From the NCBI RefSeq assembly GCF_036898095.1, contig NC_090750.1, positions 90,759,934 to 90,823,933 on the forward strand: 64,000 nt of DNA. Direction: 5' to 3'. The notes below the pieces were generated by a model, which saw nothing but the letters and a program-made list of their open reading frames with translations, ran no database searches and was not told the DNA's origin. A program made the translations under genes and the position numbers. The DNA comes from Palaemon carinicauda. Its lineage: Eukaryota; Arthropoda; Malacostraca; Decapoda; Palaemonidae. Numbering within the stretch: the first letter of the stretch is position 1; every line of letters begins with the position of its first letter. Positions 25,401 to 38,073 of the stretch are shown here, piece after piece.

Positions 25401-28400
25401 TTTTCACCCGCCTCCCTGGGTGTGAATCAGCTACATGATTATCGGGTAAGTTTAATATTGAAAAATGTTATTTTTATTAGTAAAATAAATTTTTGAATAT
25501 ACTTACCCGATAATCATGATTTAATCGACCCTCCCTTCCTCCCCGGAGAGAACCAGTGGACCGAGGAATAATTGAGGAGGTGTCAACAAGAAGTACTTGA
25601 GTACCTGGCCACAGGTGGCGCTGGTAAGTACACCCCCTTCTAGTATTGTGATAGCTGGCGTATCCCTCCATAGAATTCTGTCGGGCAACGGAGTTGACAG
25701 CTACATGATTATCGGGTAAGTATATTCAAAAATTTATTTTACTAATAAAAATAACATTTTTTATTGTTTATATATGAAAGATTTATTCTAATTTTTTTGG
25801 GTGTCATTGGGAAGTATGGCGTACCAGGTGAAAATGAGAGTGGTGAGAGACTGGTAGATATGTGTGTTGAGCAAGAGATGGTGATAAGTTCTAGCTTTTT
25901 CAAAAAGAAAGATAAAAACAAGTATACATGGGTAAGAGTGGCAAATGGAAGAGTGTTAGAAAGGGCTTTAATGGATTTTATGTTGATTACTAAAAGAATG
26001 TTTGGAAGATTGAAAGACGTACACGTGTTTAGGAGTATGACTAATGGTATGTCTGATAATTTTTTGGTGGAAGGAAAATTAGTTGTAGCAAAAGAGTAGG
26101 TGGATGTCAAAGGGAGCTAGTAAGGGTTGAAGAGCTAATAAAACCGGGGGTAAAAAGTATATATCAAGAAAAGTTGAAAATGGCATATGACGAAGTGAAA
26201 GTAAGAGAAACTGGTAATTTAGAGGAGTAGAAGTTAGTAAAAGAAAATTTTGTTGGGATTGCAAGTGATGTGTGTGGCAAGAAGTTTGTTGGAGGCAGCA
26301 TGAGGAAGGGCAGTGAATGGTGGAATGAAGGAGTGAAGGTAAAAGTGGAAGAGAAAAAGAGGGCTTTTGAAGAATGGGTGCAGAGTAATAGTGTAGAGAA
26401 GTATGAAAGATATAGAGAGAAAAATGTGGAAGTAAAGCGCAAGGTAAGTGAGGCAAAGAGGGCAGCTGACCTGAGGTGGGGTCAGGGATTGGGTCATTCA
26501 TATAAAGAGATTAAGAAGAAGTTTTGGAAAGAAGTGAAGAGAGTAAGGGAGGCTGGTTCAAGAATTGAAGAGACAGTGAAAGATGGAAATGGAAGGTTGT
26601 TAAAAGGAGAGGAGGCAAGGAAAAGGTGGGTGGAGTATTTTGAAAGTTTACTGAATGTTGAGGATAATAGGGAGGCAGATATAAATGCTGTTGCAGGTGT
26701 CGAGGTGCCGGTGATGGGAGATGAGAATGAGAGAGAGATTACAAGAGAGGAAGTGAGGAGAGCACTAGATGAAATGAGAGTAGGAAAAGCATCTGGTATG
26801 GATGGTATGAGAGCTGAGATGTTGAAGGAAGGGGGTGTGACTGTACTTGAATGGTTGGTGAGATTGTTTAATATGTGTTTGTTCCGTAACCGAAATACAA
26901 ATCACGCTATTTACATTGGGTTTACCTTTTAGCGCAGCTGAAATGGCGAGCCATTAGAATTCAACGAGGGTGTATTACCCCCGCGCTAGTTAGCGGGGGG
27001 GTAGGGGAGTGGTAGCTAGCTACCCCTCCCCCCCTCACACACAGATGAATGCTCACTTTCACTTTTGGCTCGGACTGTGACAGACGTCTCTGTCTTGGTC
27101 CTCTCTTGGCAGCCATTGTTTGTTTTGTCTTTACTTAATCGCTTACTTTTCTTTTATTCAATATATATGTAAACATGTTTTCATGTTTGTATATATATTT
27201 GAGTATGGAAATCAGTAAGTTTCCTTTTCAGAATTGTGTGTGTAGTGTACGATATCTACGTGGAGTCCTCGGCAGTTAGGCCACCACGGCGTAATTTTAT
27301 GGATGGCGATCGAGTTTGACTTATGTCTTTCTCTCTCTCTCTCTCTTGAGGTCGTTCACCCTTTTACTACGTGTTACTACGCCCTTGTAGCTTCCTTTCC
27401 GTGTGGGGGGGGGTTGCTACGCCGTACGTTTGTCTCAATTAGTTTATGAATCTAATTGTGGTTGTTAATTTTTCAGCCTGTAGAACGATTCCTTTCGAGG
27501 TTTTCTTTCTTTCTTTGGTGTTCATTCATTTTTAAATTACATAATTACATAGTTTCATAATTATAATTGTTATAATTCTGTTTTGGTTACAGCTCTCCTT
27601 CCGTGAGTGTAAGTGGTTGTGAGGGCACGTGCCTGTTGTGTAATTCTTGTTTCCTTTCCCTCGGGATTCCTCTTTGGAGCCTTCCCGGGGGAATGAATGT
27701 GTACTAATGATTTTTGTTTTATTTTTTTACAGTTACCGATCTAGTTCGTTTCTGTAATATGGCAACGGTGTGAGCTGTCTTGTTGAGGCCTGGGGATTCG
27801 GCTGTTGCTGCCTCCCCCCTTGTATTTTCGTCTGGGGCGTGTCTCCTTCTACTGGAAGTACTCCCGTGACGACGGACAGCTCTCCAGTTCATTTTAGAAC
27901 TCTCAGGAGGCTTGCCTCCTTGGGCGGGTAACTTTCCTTCCGAGGGAAGTTTTTTCCTGTCCAGGCTTGAGTTTTTCCCCTTTTGGGGGGTTCTTCTCTT
28001 GCCTTTTTTTTTTTCGTGCGACTATGCTCTTGGTGCTGAGTGGTCACACCTGCAGTTTCGCTCAAGGTGCTGGGCAACTGCAGGAGCCCCTCTTCGGAGG
28101 ATTGCTCCTTTTAGGTCACTGGCTGACCAGTCTCTTCTACGAAGTGTTTCTCTTTCGTTCGCGAGAGAGTACACTCATAGAGACTCCTCTTCGGAGGATT
28201 CTTCTGCCGCTGTTGCTGTTGGCCTCCTTCGCCGTAAGGCCCACCGTCCGCCTCGTCGTAAGGGCCTCTCATCTCCCTATAAGGGTGCTAAGAGGCGCCT
28301 TTTTGAATCTCCGTTTGCAGCCTACAACTCCTCCTCCTTGATCTTCCGCCTTGGTGCAGATGGACAGCAGTCTGATCTCGTCTTCCGACAGGCAACGGTC

Positions 28401-31400
28401 TTCCCGACGGACAACGGTCTTCCAACGGACATCAGTCTCCCAGCGGACAGGCAACGGTCTTCCGATGGACATCTGTCTCCCGACGGACAACGTTCCCTTC
28501 GGGGCAAAGGGTTGCCTCCCACGGGGGTTCTTCCCTTGCGTGTCAGGGTTCCCCTGCGCGCCCTTCTGCTGTGTTCTCTCCTGCTCCTGCTCAGTGTTAG
28601 CGCACAGGCGCTCTCCTGCTCATCAGCGCTTCCTGATCGCTAGCGCTCTCCTTTCGCCAGCGCTCTCATGATGATCATCCCTGCTGTTCCTGTTGGTTCC
28701 TGTTACGCGCCCTGTACGCCCACGTTCGCCCTCGCGATCTAGAACTTCGGTTCAGGTCTGGGTCAAGGACTCTTCTTCTATGCGCAGGCTTCCACGCGTC
28801 GCTTTCCGCTCGTCAGCGATCATCAGCTCGCCAGCGATCACCTGCTCGCGAGCGTTCACCTGCTCGCCAGCGCGTACAGGCAATTTTAGTATCGCCTATT
28901 CAACAGCGTTCTACACGTCAGCGATCACCTGTCTCTCGGCGATCTCCGGATCGCCCGCGTGAGTTACAGCCGGCGCACCAACGTTCTCCAACGCTTCTGA
29001 AGGAACATGGTTCGCCAGCTACTAGCTCGCCATCGCCCACCTGCGCATGCTGCTCGCCATCGCGCGATCGCCCACCTGCGGATGCTGCTCGCCATCGCGC
29101 GATCGCCCACCTGCGGATGCTGCTCGCCATCGCGCGATCGCCCACCTACGGATGCTGCTCGCCATCGCGCGATCGCCCTCCTGCGCATGCTGCTCACCAT
29201 CGCGCGATCGCCCTCCTGCGCATGCTGCTCACCATTGCGCGATCGCTCACCTGTGCATGCTGCTCGCCATCGCTCGCCAACGCGTCGACTTGCCACAATG
29301 CGCCATCGCTAACCTGCGCGTTAGCGCTCACCAGCTCCCCACCGATCGCCTGTTTATCCATATCTCCAGCGGTCTTCCTCGCCCACGCAGCAGCGCGTTT
29401 CCTCGCCATCGCGCTAACGCTTGCGTTCGCCGCCTCGGACTCGCGCTCATTCACCTGCCCACCCTCGCGACCGTTCGCTTGCGCGCCCGCGCGACCGTTC
29501 GCCTGCGCAACCGCTCGCCTGCGCGCCCACACGCATACTCTCCAATGTTCGCGCGCGCGCGAACCAACGGTATTCCATCGCACGGACAGACGGTGTTCCG
29601 TAGCGCGAACCGACGGTGTTCCGTCGCGCGAACTGACGGTGTTCCGTCGCGCGAACCGACGGTGTTCCGTCGCGCGAACCAACGGTGTTCCATCGCTCGA
29701 ACCTACAGTGTTTCTTCGCACGAACGTCGGCCTAATTCTTGCAGTATCTATTGCTCGTCTTTGGGTTATCGCTCGCCCTCCTTCTGCGCTCCTTCGCTCA
29801 CCTCCGTTTGCGTTCCTGTGTGACCGCGCATGGGCGCTTCCACGTTCGCCCACGCGCAAATCTTTGAATTACCATCGCGCGAGCTCCAGGGCGATTGCGA
29901 CCACGATTACCATTGGGGTTTTCGCAGCATGGCCAGCCTGGCGAGTTCTTCTGCAGCGTATTTCCAGAACACGGCCTCACCCCGTAAACGCAGAGCATGA
30001 CACTTGCAAGAATAGGAAGAAACTTCAGGGAGGTCTGAGCAACACTCCTTCTTTCCAGAACCTGGGTTAGCCCTTCCCCGTCATTCCCTGGAAGGATTTT
30101 TGGCGGGGGGCTTTCCGTTCGAGATTTCTCCATCGGCCAAGGGGTGACTGCTTACCCCTTCCTCTGGGGGCTTACCAGGTACTTTCCCTCCTCGGTTACG
30201 GCCCGAGGTTTGGTTCAAGGAAACTACAGGAAGATCATGGGTACTTTCCTCCTCTCGGGCTCAGGCACCTTGGCCTTTCGTCGTTAAGTATCTAAATTGC
30301 AGACAAGCTCGATGTTGTACCATCTGGACGCGCTGACTGAGGGCTTCCTTCGGGTGTCTCATCTGTGGAGGTCGACAACCTCAGGCGCCCTTCCATCCTT
30401 GAGAAGAGTTTTTTTTTGTGCCCAAGGACAGAGACTTAGACAGCGGCTGTGCGGAGGAAATCGACTTCCATTTTCACTCCTCCAAGGCGCTTTCTTCCAG
30501 ACTCTGCAGGGCTCCAGCGCCCTTTTCTTTCAACCACGTCGGCCTAAGTTATCGGCTACGACAACTGGGACAAGGTGTCCAATTGCAGTTTCCTCCTGTC
30601 AGGAACAGATGGCACGGGAGGCTCCCCCGGGGGTCCATAGTCCTAAAAGGAGCGGCAGAGTTCACGAACTCTAGGATTGCAGGTTTTTCGCTGGGAGGAT
30701 GCTTAAGGTTACTCATCTGGATGACAGCTTCCCGATGCCCATTCCCGCACAATCTCTGTGATCAGCCAAGGATATCGCGCCTGCCATCTCTGTCAGCGAA
30801 TTCAGTGTCTCTGAACCTCTATGGCTATGCCATAGCGTCAGCAAGAGTTGCCCGGTTGGGCAGAATGATCCATACCTTAGGCGAAGGTCTTCCATAGGAT
30901 CATCGACGGCTTCACCCCCGGCCTCTTCAGTCGATCCTTTCTTGTAAGGAAGGATCTGAGAGGGGAGTTCCGTAGTCGACCTCTCAGCCCTGATCAAGTT
31001 TGTCGAACAAACTTCGGCCAGCGTAGAACAGCAGAATCGATCAGACTGGTAACGAGGCGACAGGACTCCTTAAACCCTGGATCGGAAGGACGGGTACTTT
31101 CAGTTTCCATCCATCTTCCAGGGAGCTCGTCGAATTCAGCCTAGACTGCAAGTATTCCTGCTTATGATGCAGTGTGGCTATCCCGCTGTGGCATAGCAGG
31201 TTTTTTTCCCCAGAGAACTCTCCCTGCTTTCCTCATGACCGCTTAGGTGCAGGCTTCCGCCTCCTCTGCTTTTTGGAGGGCTGGTCAACTCCGGTAGGCT
31301 CGGGTTCGACCTTCTTCAGCGCCGGGACAAGCTTCCGGATGCTTACCCTGAGTGTGGGTTCATGGTATTTTGCTTGGAGCCTTCTCTTCTTCTGCCTCAA

Positions 31401-34400
31401 CATCTGGAGTATCTTGCCATGATATTGAGTCAACAGCCTTACCACGTTGGAAACCCCGCTTCTCGTCCGTCCAGCGAGGTTAAGCAACGTCGGTCCTGGT
31501 CGGTACTTGGATGGGTGACCACCTGGGGACGCCAAATTCTGTTGCCACATCCTCCGAGCCTTCCTTTCAGTTGACTGTGGCAAGACTGAGGAGAGTCGCA
31601 GTACCTGTTCTCAGTCAAGCAGAGCTTTCAGCCCTACCTTGGAACGTTTCCTAGTTCTCCTTTCCTCATTGACCCGTCTATAGTCCGAACGGTCGCCTCA
31701 GGATAAGTTCCATGTGTGGCGGTCCAAGTTCCGGGGGCTTCAGGCAACGTTTGATCGGACTTCCTGGCCCCTATGGGACAAGCAGAACTATTAGACCTGC
31801 AATGGGTGTTGACCTATGGAGCCTCTTGATGGTAGTGGATATTCTCGTCCTTTCCCCACATTCTTGATGCTGTTCTCGGACTCGTCAAAGGAAAGGGGGG
31901 GGGGGCATGTTCCGGTCCAGGCCTATGGTCAAGACCTGAAGGATACCTCTCCATCATTCAGGCAGGCTTAGGGGCCGTAGTCTGGCCCCTCTACAGATCC
32001 TACAGCTCCTGCCGAGTCGCCCCGTGCGCGTCGACTTCATGATTCTGGCGTGTTCTAACCAGCAGGGGACGCATTTTCACACCTTCACATCATGCAGTAG
32101 AGATACCGGGATGATTGAAATTCTCTCAATACCACCATCGGCTCTCTCATTCCAGGCAGGGGAATGTTCTCTCCGACTATCCGAGCAGAGCCTCGTAGAG
32201 AGAGTGTACCTGGGGGTCTTTGACCTTGAGTAACCAGCAAGTCCTGGTCTGGGGGACCTGATCGCGACAGCTTGGAACCTCAAGCTTCCGCTGTTCTTCC
32301 CCCCAGTCTTAGACCCCGAGACTCTGGCAAGATGCATTCCGGTGATGGTGGGACAACTTCGACGCCTGCGTCTTCCCTCCTTTTTGTCTGTGGACAATGG
32401 GTCTCAACAAGACCAGGTTGTCTGTCAACCTTTCAATGGGAGAGCTCCACTGGGACTATGCGCAGAACGGTTTCTGGACCCTCTGCTTCCCCTGACGGAA
32501 TTGGGAGAGCTTCTCCCACGGCGCAGACTACAGTACTCAAACAACCACACCGCGACATCTCTCCCGAACCGGGGCGTCGCTTCGGCTTCATGCCTGGAGA
32601 CACTACGCCTCCTCCTCAAGAAGAGACAACACGCTACAGTCGCGGTACGGAGGTCGCGTCATCTGCGATAGTCATCCGCAGGGGTCTTCCAGGCAAAGTG
32701 AAGAGTCTTCGGTGGTTGGTGCCGTGGGAGATATACCTCTTCCCTTGAGGCCTCTTCTCCAGCAATAACGGTCTTATTGCCTTTCGGCGGGAGGAAACTC
32801 CTTTCCGCTCTCGGCAATGAAGCCTGTCGCTCAGCCTTTCCCTGACCTTCAGGCTTAAAGGAATAACTTTTTCCTGCCCGCTGGATCTTTCCTCGCTCAT
32901 GCGAAGCTACGATCGTCCCTGCCCTAGTCGGAGGAAGACCTCCAACTTGGAGCATGGCTCGGACTTTTAGTCCTTTAAGAGATCTTCTCAAGACCCTTTA
33001 CGACAGGCCTCGGATTGTATTTCGCCTTGGGTCTCCTGCTCACTCTGGCCACAGCCAGTGTGTAAGCAATCTTCTTGATCTCGTACGACTCCCCCTTTCT
33101 AAGGAAGAGGGGAAGGCAACATTCAGGTTCGCTCCTGAGTTGTTGGCTAGACTCAGAATCTGGGGGTCCCGGCCCTTCGGTCCAATTCCTTCAAGATTTC
33201 GAGTCTCCATTCTGTATCTGATGTCCCAAAACCTTCTCTTTCTTGCCAGTAAAGGAATCGAGAGGTTAGCTTTGGGAACAGCTGCAGTTTGTCCTCAGTT
33301 GCAGCCGATTTGGGAGCACAAGGAGGACATGGGGGAGAGTCACCAGTATACCTCTTCAGCCCGGACTCAAGGACATTCATCTCGACCTGTCTCCAGACCC
33401 TCCCCCGTCACGTCGCCCTACAGCTCGATGTTGGATACATCGCAACGTCCCTCGCCTTCGAGTAATACTACTCTGTGACGCAGGTGCTACAAGCTGGAGT
33501 CTGGAAGCGTCTAATGACCTTCGCAGCCCGCTTCCTGCAGGGCGTGACCCACAGGAGTCTCGATACGTTTTCTATCGCTCTGTGGTGGCTACACAACAGC
33601 TGGTCTAACCTCAGGCTCCTTTTTGGACAGGTAGCAGAAGGTTGAGGGCATTGTTATCAGTTTTTAGTCTGCATGAACGAAAGAAGTATGTCTGGCCCTT
33701 ATTTCTTTCTTCATCATCCCCTCTACGGGGAGGCAGCATCCTGGTCTCTGCATAGCTGACCTCGAACCTCTGCAGGTAAACCATGCTTCCTTGTGTTCCG
33801 AGTATTGAGTCAATACTGTCGCGTCCCCCATACCCTGACGAGGTGGTATTGGGAACGTCCTAACCCAGAGTTCCTTCTGGAACTCCAGGTCAACTGCCTA
33901 GGACGGGTCACACTTCTTCCTTCACACACAAGCTTATGTAGGCCACACGGTTCCTTGTGGAGCAAGGAACTTGTGAGGTGCAGGGACTCCTTTTCTCGAG
34001 TGCGACTCACTCGGATTCTGAGTCCCCGGCTAAAGCCAAAGCCAGTATGGCTGGGGACTTTCCACCTTACCTAATGGGTAAGTCACCCAATGTAAATAGC
34101 GTGGTTTGTATTTCGGTTACGGAACAAATGACAAATTCGAAGATAATTTGTATTTTTCCTAATCATACAAACCTTAGCTATTAACACATATTTGCCCGCC
34201 AGCCCTGTCCCCCAAGACAAGTCCTACCTCTAAGTGAAAGTGAGCATTCATCTGTGTGTGAGGGGGGGAGGGGTAGCTAGCTACCACTCCCCTACCCCCC
34301 CCCCCCCCCCCCCGCTAACTAGCGCGGGGGTAATACACCCTCGTTAAATTCTAATGGCTCGCCATTTCAGCTGCGCTAAAAGGTAAACCCAATGTAAATA

Positions 34401-37400
34401 GCTAAGGTTTGTATGGTTAGGAAAAATACAAATTATCATCGAATTTGTCATTTTGTGTTGTCAATTGTATCAGTAGATTGGGTTTGTGCATGTATTGTAC
34501 CACTATACAAGGGTAAGGGATATGTGCATGAGTGTTGTAATTCAAGGAGTATTAGTTTGTTGAGTGTAGTTGGAAAAGTGTATGGTAGAGTAATGATTAA
34601 TAGGATTAAGGATAAAACAGAGAATCCAATCTTAGAAGTACAGGGTGGTTTTAGAAGAGGTAGGGGTTGTATGAATCAGCTTTTTACAGTTAGGCAGATA
34701 TGCGAGAAATATTTAGCAAAAGGTAAGGATGTGTATGTTGCGTTTATGGATCTGGAGAAAGCGTATGATAGAGTTGATAGGGAAGCAATGTGGAATATGA
34801 TGAGGTTGTATGGAGTTGGTGGAAGGTTGTTGCAAGCAGTGAAAAGTTTCTACTGTACATAGGTAGTAAAGCATGTGTTAGGATAGGAAATGAAGTGAGC
34901 GATTGGTTTCCGGTGAGGGTGGGACTGAGACAGGGATGTGTGATGTCACCGTGGTTGTTTAACTTGTATGTTGATGGAGTGGTGAGAGAGGTGAATGCTC
35001 GAGTGCTTGGACGAGGATTGAAACTGGTAGACGAGAATGACCATGAATGGGAGGTAAATCAGTTGTTGTTTGCGGATGATACTGTACTGGTTGCAGACGC
35101 AGAAGAGAAGCTTGGCTGATTAGTGACAGAATTTGGAAGGGTGTGTGAGAGAAGGAAGTTGAGAGTTAATGTGGGTAAGAGTAAGGTTATGAGATGTACG
35201 AGAAGGGAAGGTGGTGCGAGGTTGAATGTCATGTTGAATGGAGAGTTACTTGAGGAGGTGGACCAGTTTAAGTACTAGGGGTCTGTTGTTGCAGCAAATG
35301 GTCGAGCGGAAGCAGATGCACGTCAGAGAGTGAATGAAGGATGCAAAGTGTTGGGGGCAGTTAAGGGAGTAATAAAAAATAGAGGGTTGGGCATGAATGT
35401 AAAGAGAGTTCTGTATGAGAAAGTGATTGCACCAACTGTGATGTATGGATCGGAGTTGTGGGGAATGAAAGTGACGGAGAGACAGAAATTGAATGTGTTT
35501 GAGATGAAGTGTCTAAGGAGTATGGCTGGTGTAATTCGAGTAGATAGGGTTAGGAATGAAGTAGAGAGGGTGAGAATGGGTGTAAGAAATTAGTTAGCAG
35601 CTAGTGTGGATATGAATGTGTTGAGGTGGTTCGGCCATGTTGAGAGGATGGAAAATGGCTGTCTGCTAAAGGTGGTGATGAATGCAATAGTTGATGGGAT
35701 AAGTACAAGAGGAAGGCCAAGGTTTGGGTGGATGGATGGAGTGAAGGAAGCTCTGGGTGATAGGAGGATAGATGTGAGAGAGGCAAGAAAGCTTGCTACA
35801 AATAGGAATGAATGGCGAGCGATTGTGACGCAGTTCCGGTAGGCCCTGCTGCTTCCTCCGGTGCTTTGGATGACCGCGGAGGTAGCAGCAGTAGGGGATT
35901 CAGCATTATGAAGCTTCATCTGTGGTGGATAAAGTGGGAGGGTGGGCTGTGCCACCCTAACAGTACCAGCCAAACTTGGTTGAGTCCCTTGTCAGGCTGG
36001 GAGGAACATAGAGAGGAGTTGTCCCCTTTTTTGTTTCATTTGTTTGATGTAGGCTACCCCCAAACTTGGGGGAAGTGCCTTGGTATATGTATGTATGTAT
36101 TATTATTCTTAAACTTCTCTTGTAGTTTTTCCTTATTTCCATTTCTCACTGAGCTATTTTTCTTGGTGGAAACCCTGGTCTTATAGCATCCTGCTTTTCC
36201 AACTAGGGTTTAGTTTAGCAAGTAATAATAATAATAATACCACGTGAGGTATGGTGAAAGTACCTTTTAGAAGAGGTGAGCAGTACTGTACAGTGAAAAT
36301 TGTCAGTCGCCCCTCCCCCCCCCTTTTTTTTTTTAAGTACCTCTTACAGGAGGGTGGAATGGTGTCAGTTTTTCTCTTTGCTTTTGTTTTAGTACAGAAC
36401 ATCTTACTGAAAGGTAGAAGTACTGTACAGTACTGTGAAAATTGTGTTAATTTACTCCTTAATTTTTTCATCAAATGCATTTTCATGTTTTTGGATTTTT
36501 TGTTTTTACTGACAATGGTGTTGGCTTTCATTTGTAAATGATTGATATTTTACTATCTGCAGTTACTCTGTCCTAATTTTTGCTACTCTTCGATGTCCCA
36601 CAGGAGTATATAATACAGGAGAGGGGGTTCCCGGCCCCCTCGTCCCGTCCCTTTTAGTTGCCTCTTACGACACGTAGGGATACGGTTGAGTCCCTTGTCA
36701 GGCTGGGAGGAATGTGGAGAGGAAAGGTCCCCTTTTTTTTTTCCATTTGTTTGATGTCGCCTACCCCCCAAAATTGGGGGAAGTGCCTTGTTATATTTAT
36801 GTAATTTTTGCTCCTATAATAGTTTTACAGTAACACTAAACTGGAATTCTATTACAGCTACAGTGCCTGTTCCACAGCCCGAGCCGGTCGGCAATGAACC
36901 AAAAATTGAAAATGGAAAACTATACTTTGATCGTAAATGGTGAGTGTCATCTTTATCAAGTCAGTTATTTTGTTACAATGTATTGTAAATATTAACATTT
37001 TGAATGGTATTTCACCACATTTAACAAGTCTTTTAACTTCTTAGATAAGGATTATTTAAACTTTACGTTGGTTGGGTGATTGATTCGTTCGTAGAATTTT
37101 TCAGTTATAACAAAAATGTAAGTAGTTTGAGAGATATGAAAATACACCTCATGGCAATTGATCAAAATATAACTGAGAACTCGATTAAAATTCACATCAA
37201 GCAAAATTAGGTAAAAAGTTTTAGTGAAGGAAAACCTTACCTTTGGGGAGGTGCTGCTTTGTCTCCAAGGACTTCCCTGTGAAAAACTAGAATAGGGAAT
37301 CCAGTATGATATGATTATCAAAGAGATAGTGTCTTCCCTGCTCTAGGGCCAATTTATCAATGTGGTAAGCAAGGACTCAGTGTGTATAGGGGAGATCCAC

Positions 37401-38001
37401 AAGTTTAGGCTCATTTGAACTCGTCACAGCACCCAGTAGCTGAAGAAAATGCAATTTTTCTTCAATGCTGAGCGGAAAATTAATATATTTGTGATTGACT
37501 GCATCATCTTTTCATTTATTTTATCGAAACCCAATCACTTGTGTCATTATGTGGCCACATTAATGTTTAACAAATTGTCTCCAACTCAAAAAAATGTTTA
37601 GTAACTAAATATTTACCAATTTTCAGTGAAAAAATGTATTATCTCTTAGCAGTATTGCAGATATAAACTGCTCTTAAATAATAGCAGTATTTACACACTG
37701 TACTGTAATAGGGATTTGTTGTCTTACGGTGCATATGCTAACTGGAACCTTAGTTATTAGCGACTGTCCAGAATTCTGGAGGATTACCACCGGTCATTAT
37801 CAATCTAACCGTTACTGGCATTTGTTGCTGTATGATCGGCTGCCTATCTTATCCAGTTGGAAAGTCTATTATTTATCCAAAAAATTTTGAACACTTTTGC
37901 AAATTCAACCGTTGTTTTCATGGAATTCTCTTGCACTACACCAAAGATCTTGAAATATGAATATGCAGTAGTGTATGTGACTTGTGATCATATAACACAC
38001 A

Positions 38002-38073
<72 letters not shown>

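Larger units (their letters stand above)
19020..25760 (+). mobile_element. DIRS-type YR retrotransposon B (full length, all frames open)
   Basis: A 6.7 kb element in sense orientation within the fourth SUDS3 intron. Terminal inverted repeats of 159 bp (19033-19191 and 25563-25721) are identical over the bases I compared, and the ICR (25428-25518) joins copies of both termini. The Gag-like (19402-22071), RT/RNase H (21905-24130) and tyrosine recombinase (open 22162-25029) frames are all uninterrupted, with catalytic residues present. It is inserted in a copy of R3 at a T run, with no target duplication. Intact frames and matching terminal repeats indicate a young, possibly competent copy. It is a separate family from A and C. 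Confidence 0.94.
27901..30080 (+). pseudogene. DIRS E ORF1-position region, repeat-rich and degenerate
   Basis: GC-rich sequence in the position of ORF1. An open frame at 27912-28643 is Ser/Arg/Leu-rich with no motif recognised. No Cys/His cluster like that of A-C was found. From 28390 on it is dominated by degenerate short tandem repeats (CGACGGACAACGGTCTTCC-type, then AGCGATCACCTGCTCGCC-type, 35-bp and 23-bp arrays). Many apparent frames on both strands arise from these repeats. It resembles the low-complexity middle of the other Gag-like proteins, only more expanded. Confidence 0.45.
26878..34453 (+). mobile_element. DIRS-type element E (divergent family, degenerate coding)
   Basis: A 7.6 kb insertion in the LINE. 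Terminal inverted repeats (26906-27064 and 34232-34402) differ mainly in the length of a G/C homopolymer. The ICR (34085-34183) is the joined reverse complement of the left end (TTTGTTCCGTAACCG) and the right end (GACAAATTCG...). Inside, heavily mutated pieces of RT, RNase H and tyrosine recombinase occur in DIRS order. Removing it restores the LINE reading frame across a TTTT site, so the ends and the absence of a target duplication are well supported. No frame is intact. Confidence 0.87.
25786..36105 (+). mobile_element. 5'-truncated LINE (APE-type non-LTR retrotransposon), split by DIRS E
   Basis: The two parts (25786-26878 and 34454-36105) form one LINE: the C-terminal piece of an AP-type endonuclease, RT, and a 3' UTR ending in a short (GTAT)n tail at about 36085-36100. 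The left junction falls within the endonuclease, which is typical 5' truncation. The flanks TTATTCTAA (left) and TTATTCTTAA (right) may be a target duplication. The coding frame has several stops and at least one frameshift, so it is inactive. The clade (Jockey/RTE/other) is not assigned. Confidence 0.85.

Noticed and set aside
29194..29859. 221-codon minus-strand and several + strand frames in DIRS E
   Set aside because: They arise from stop-free 35-bp and 23-bp tandem repeats of high GC content and show no protein family.
30297..30897. New protein encoded at 30.3-30.9 kb
   Set aside because: Two overlapping frames in the decayed DIRS E interior between ORF1 and RT; no motif, and the flanking RT is clearly broken.
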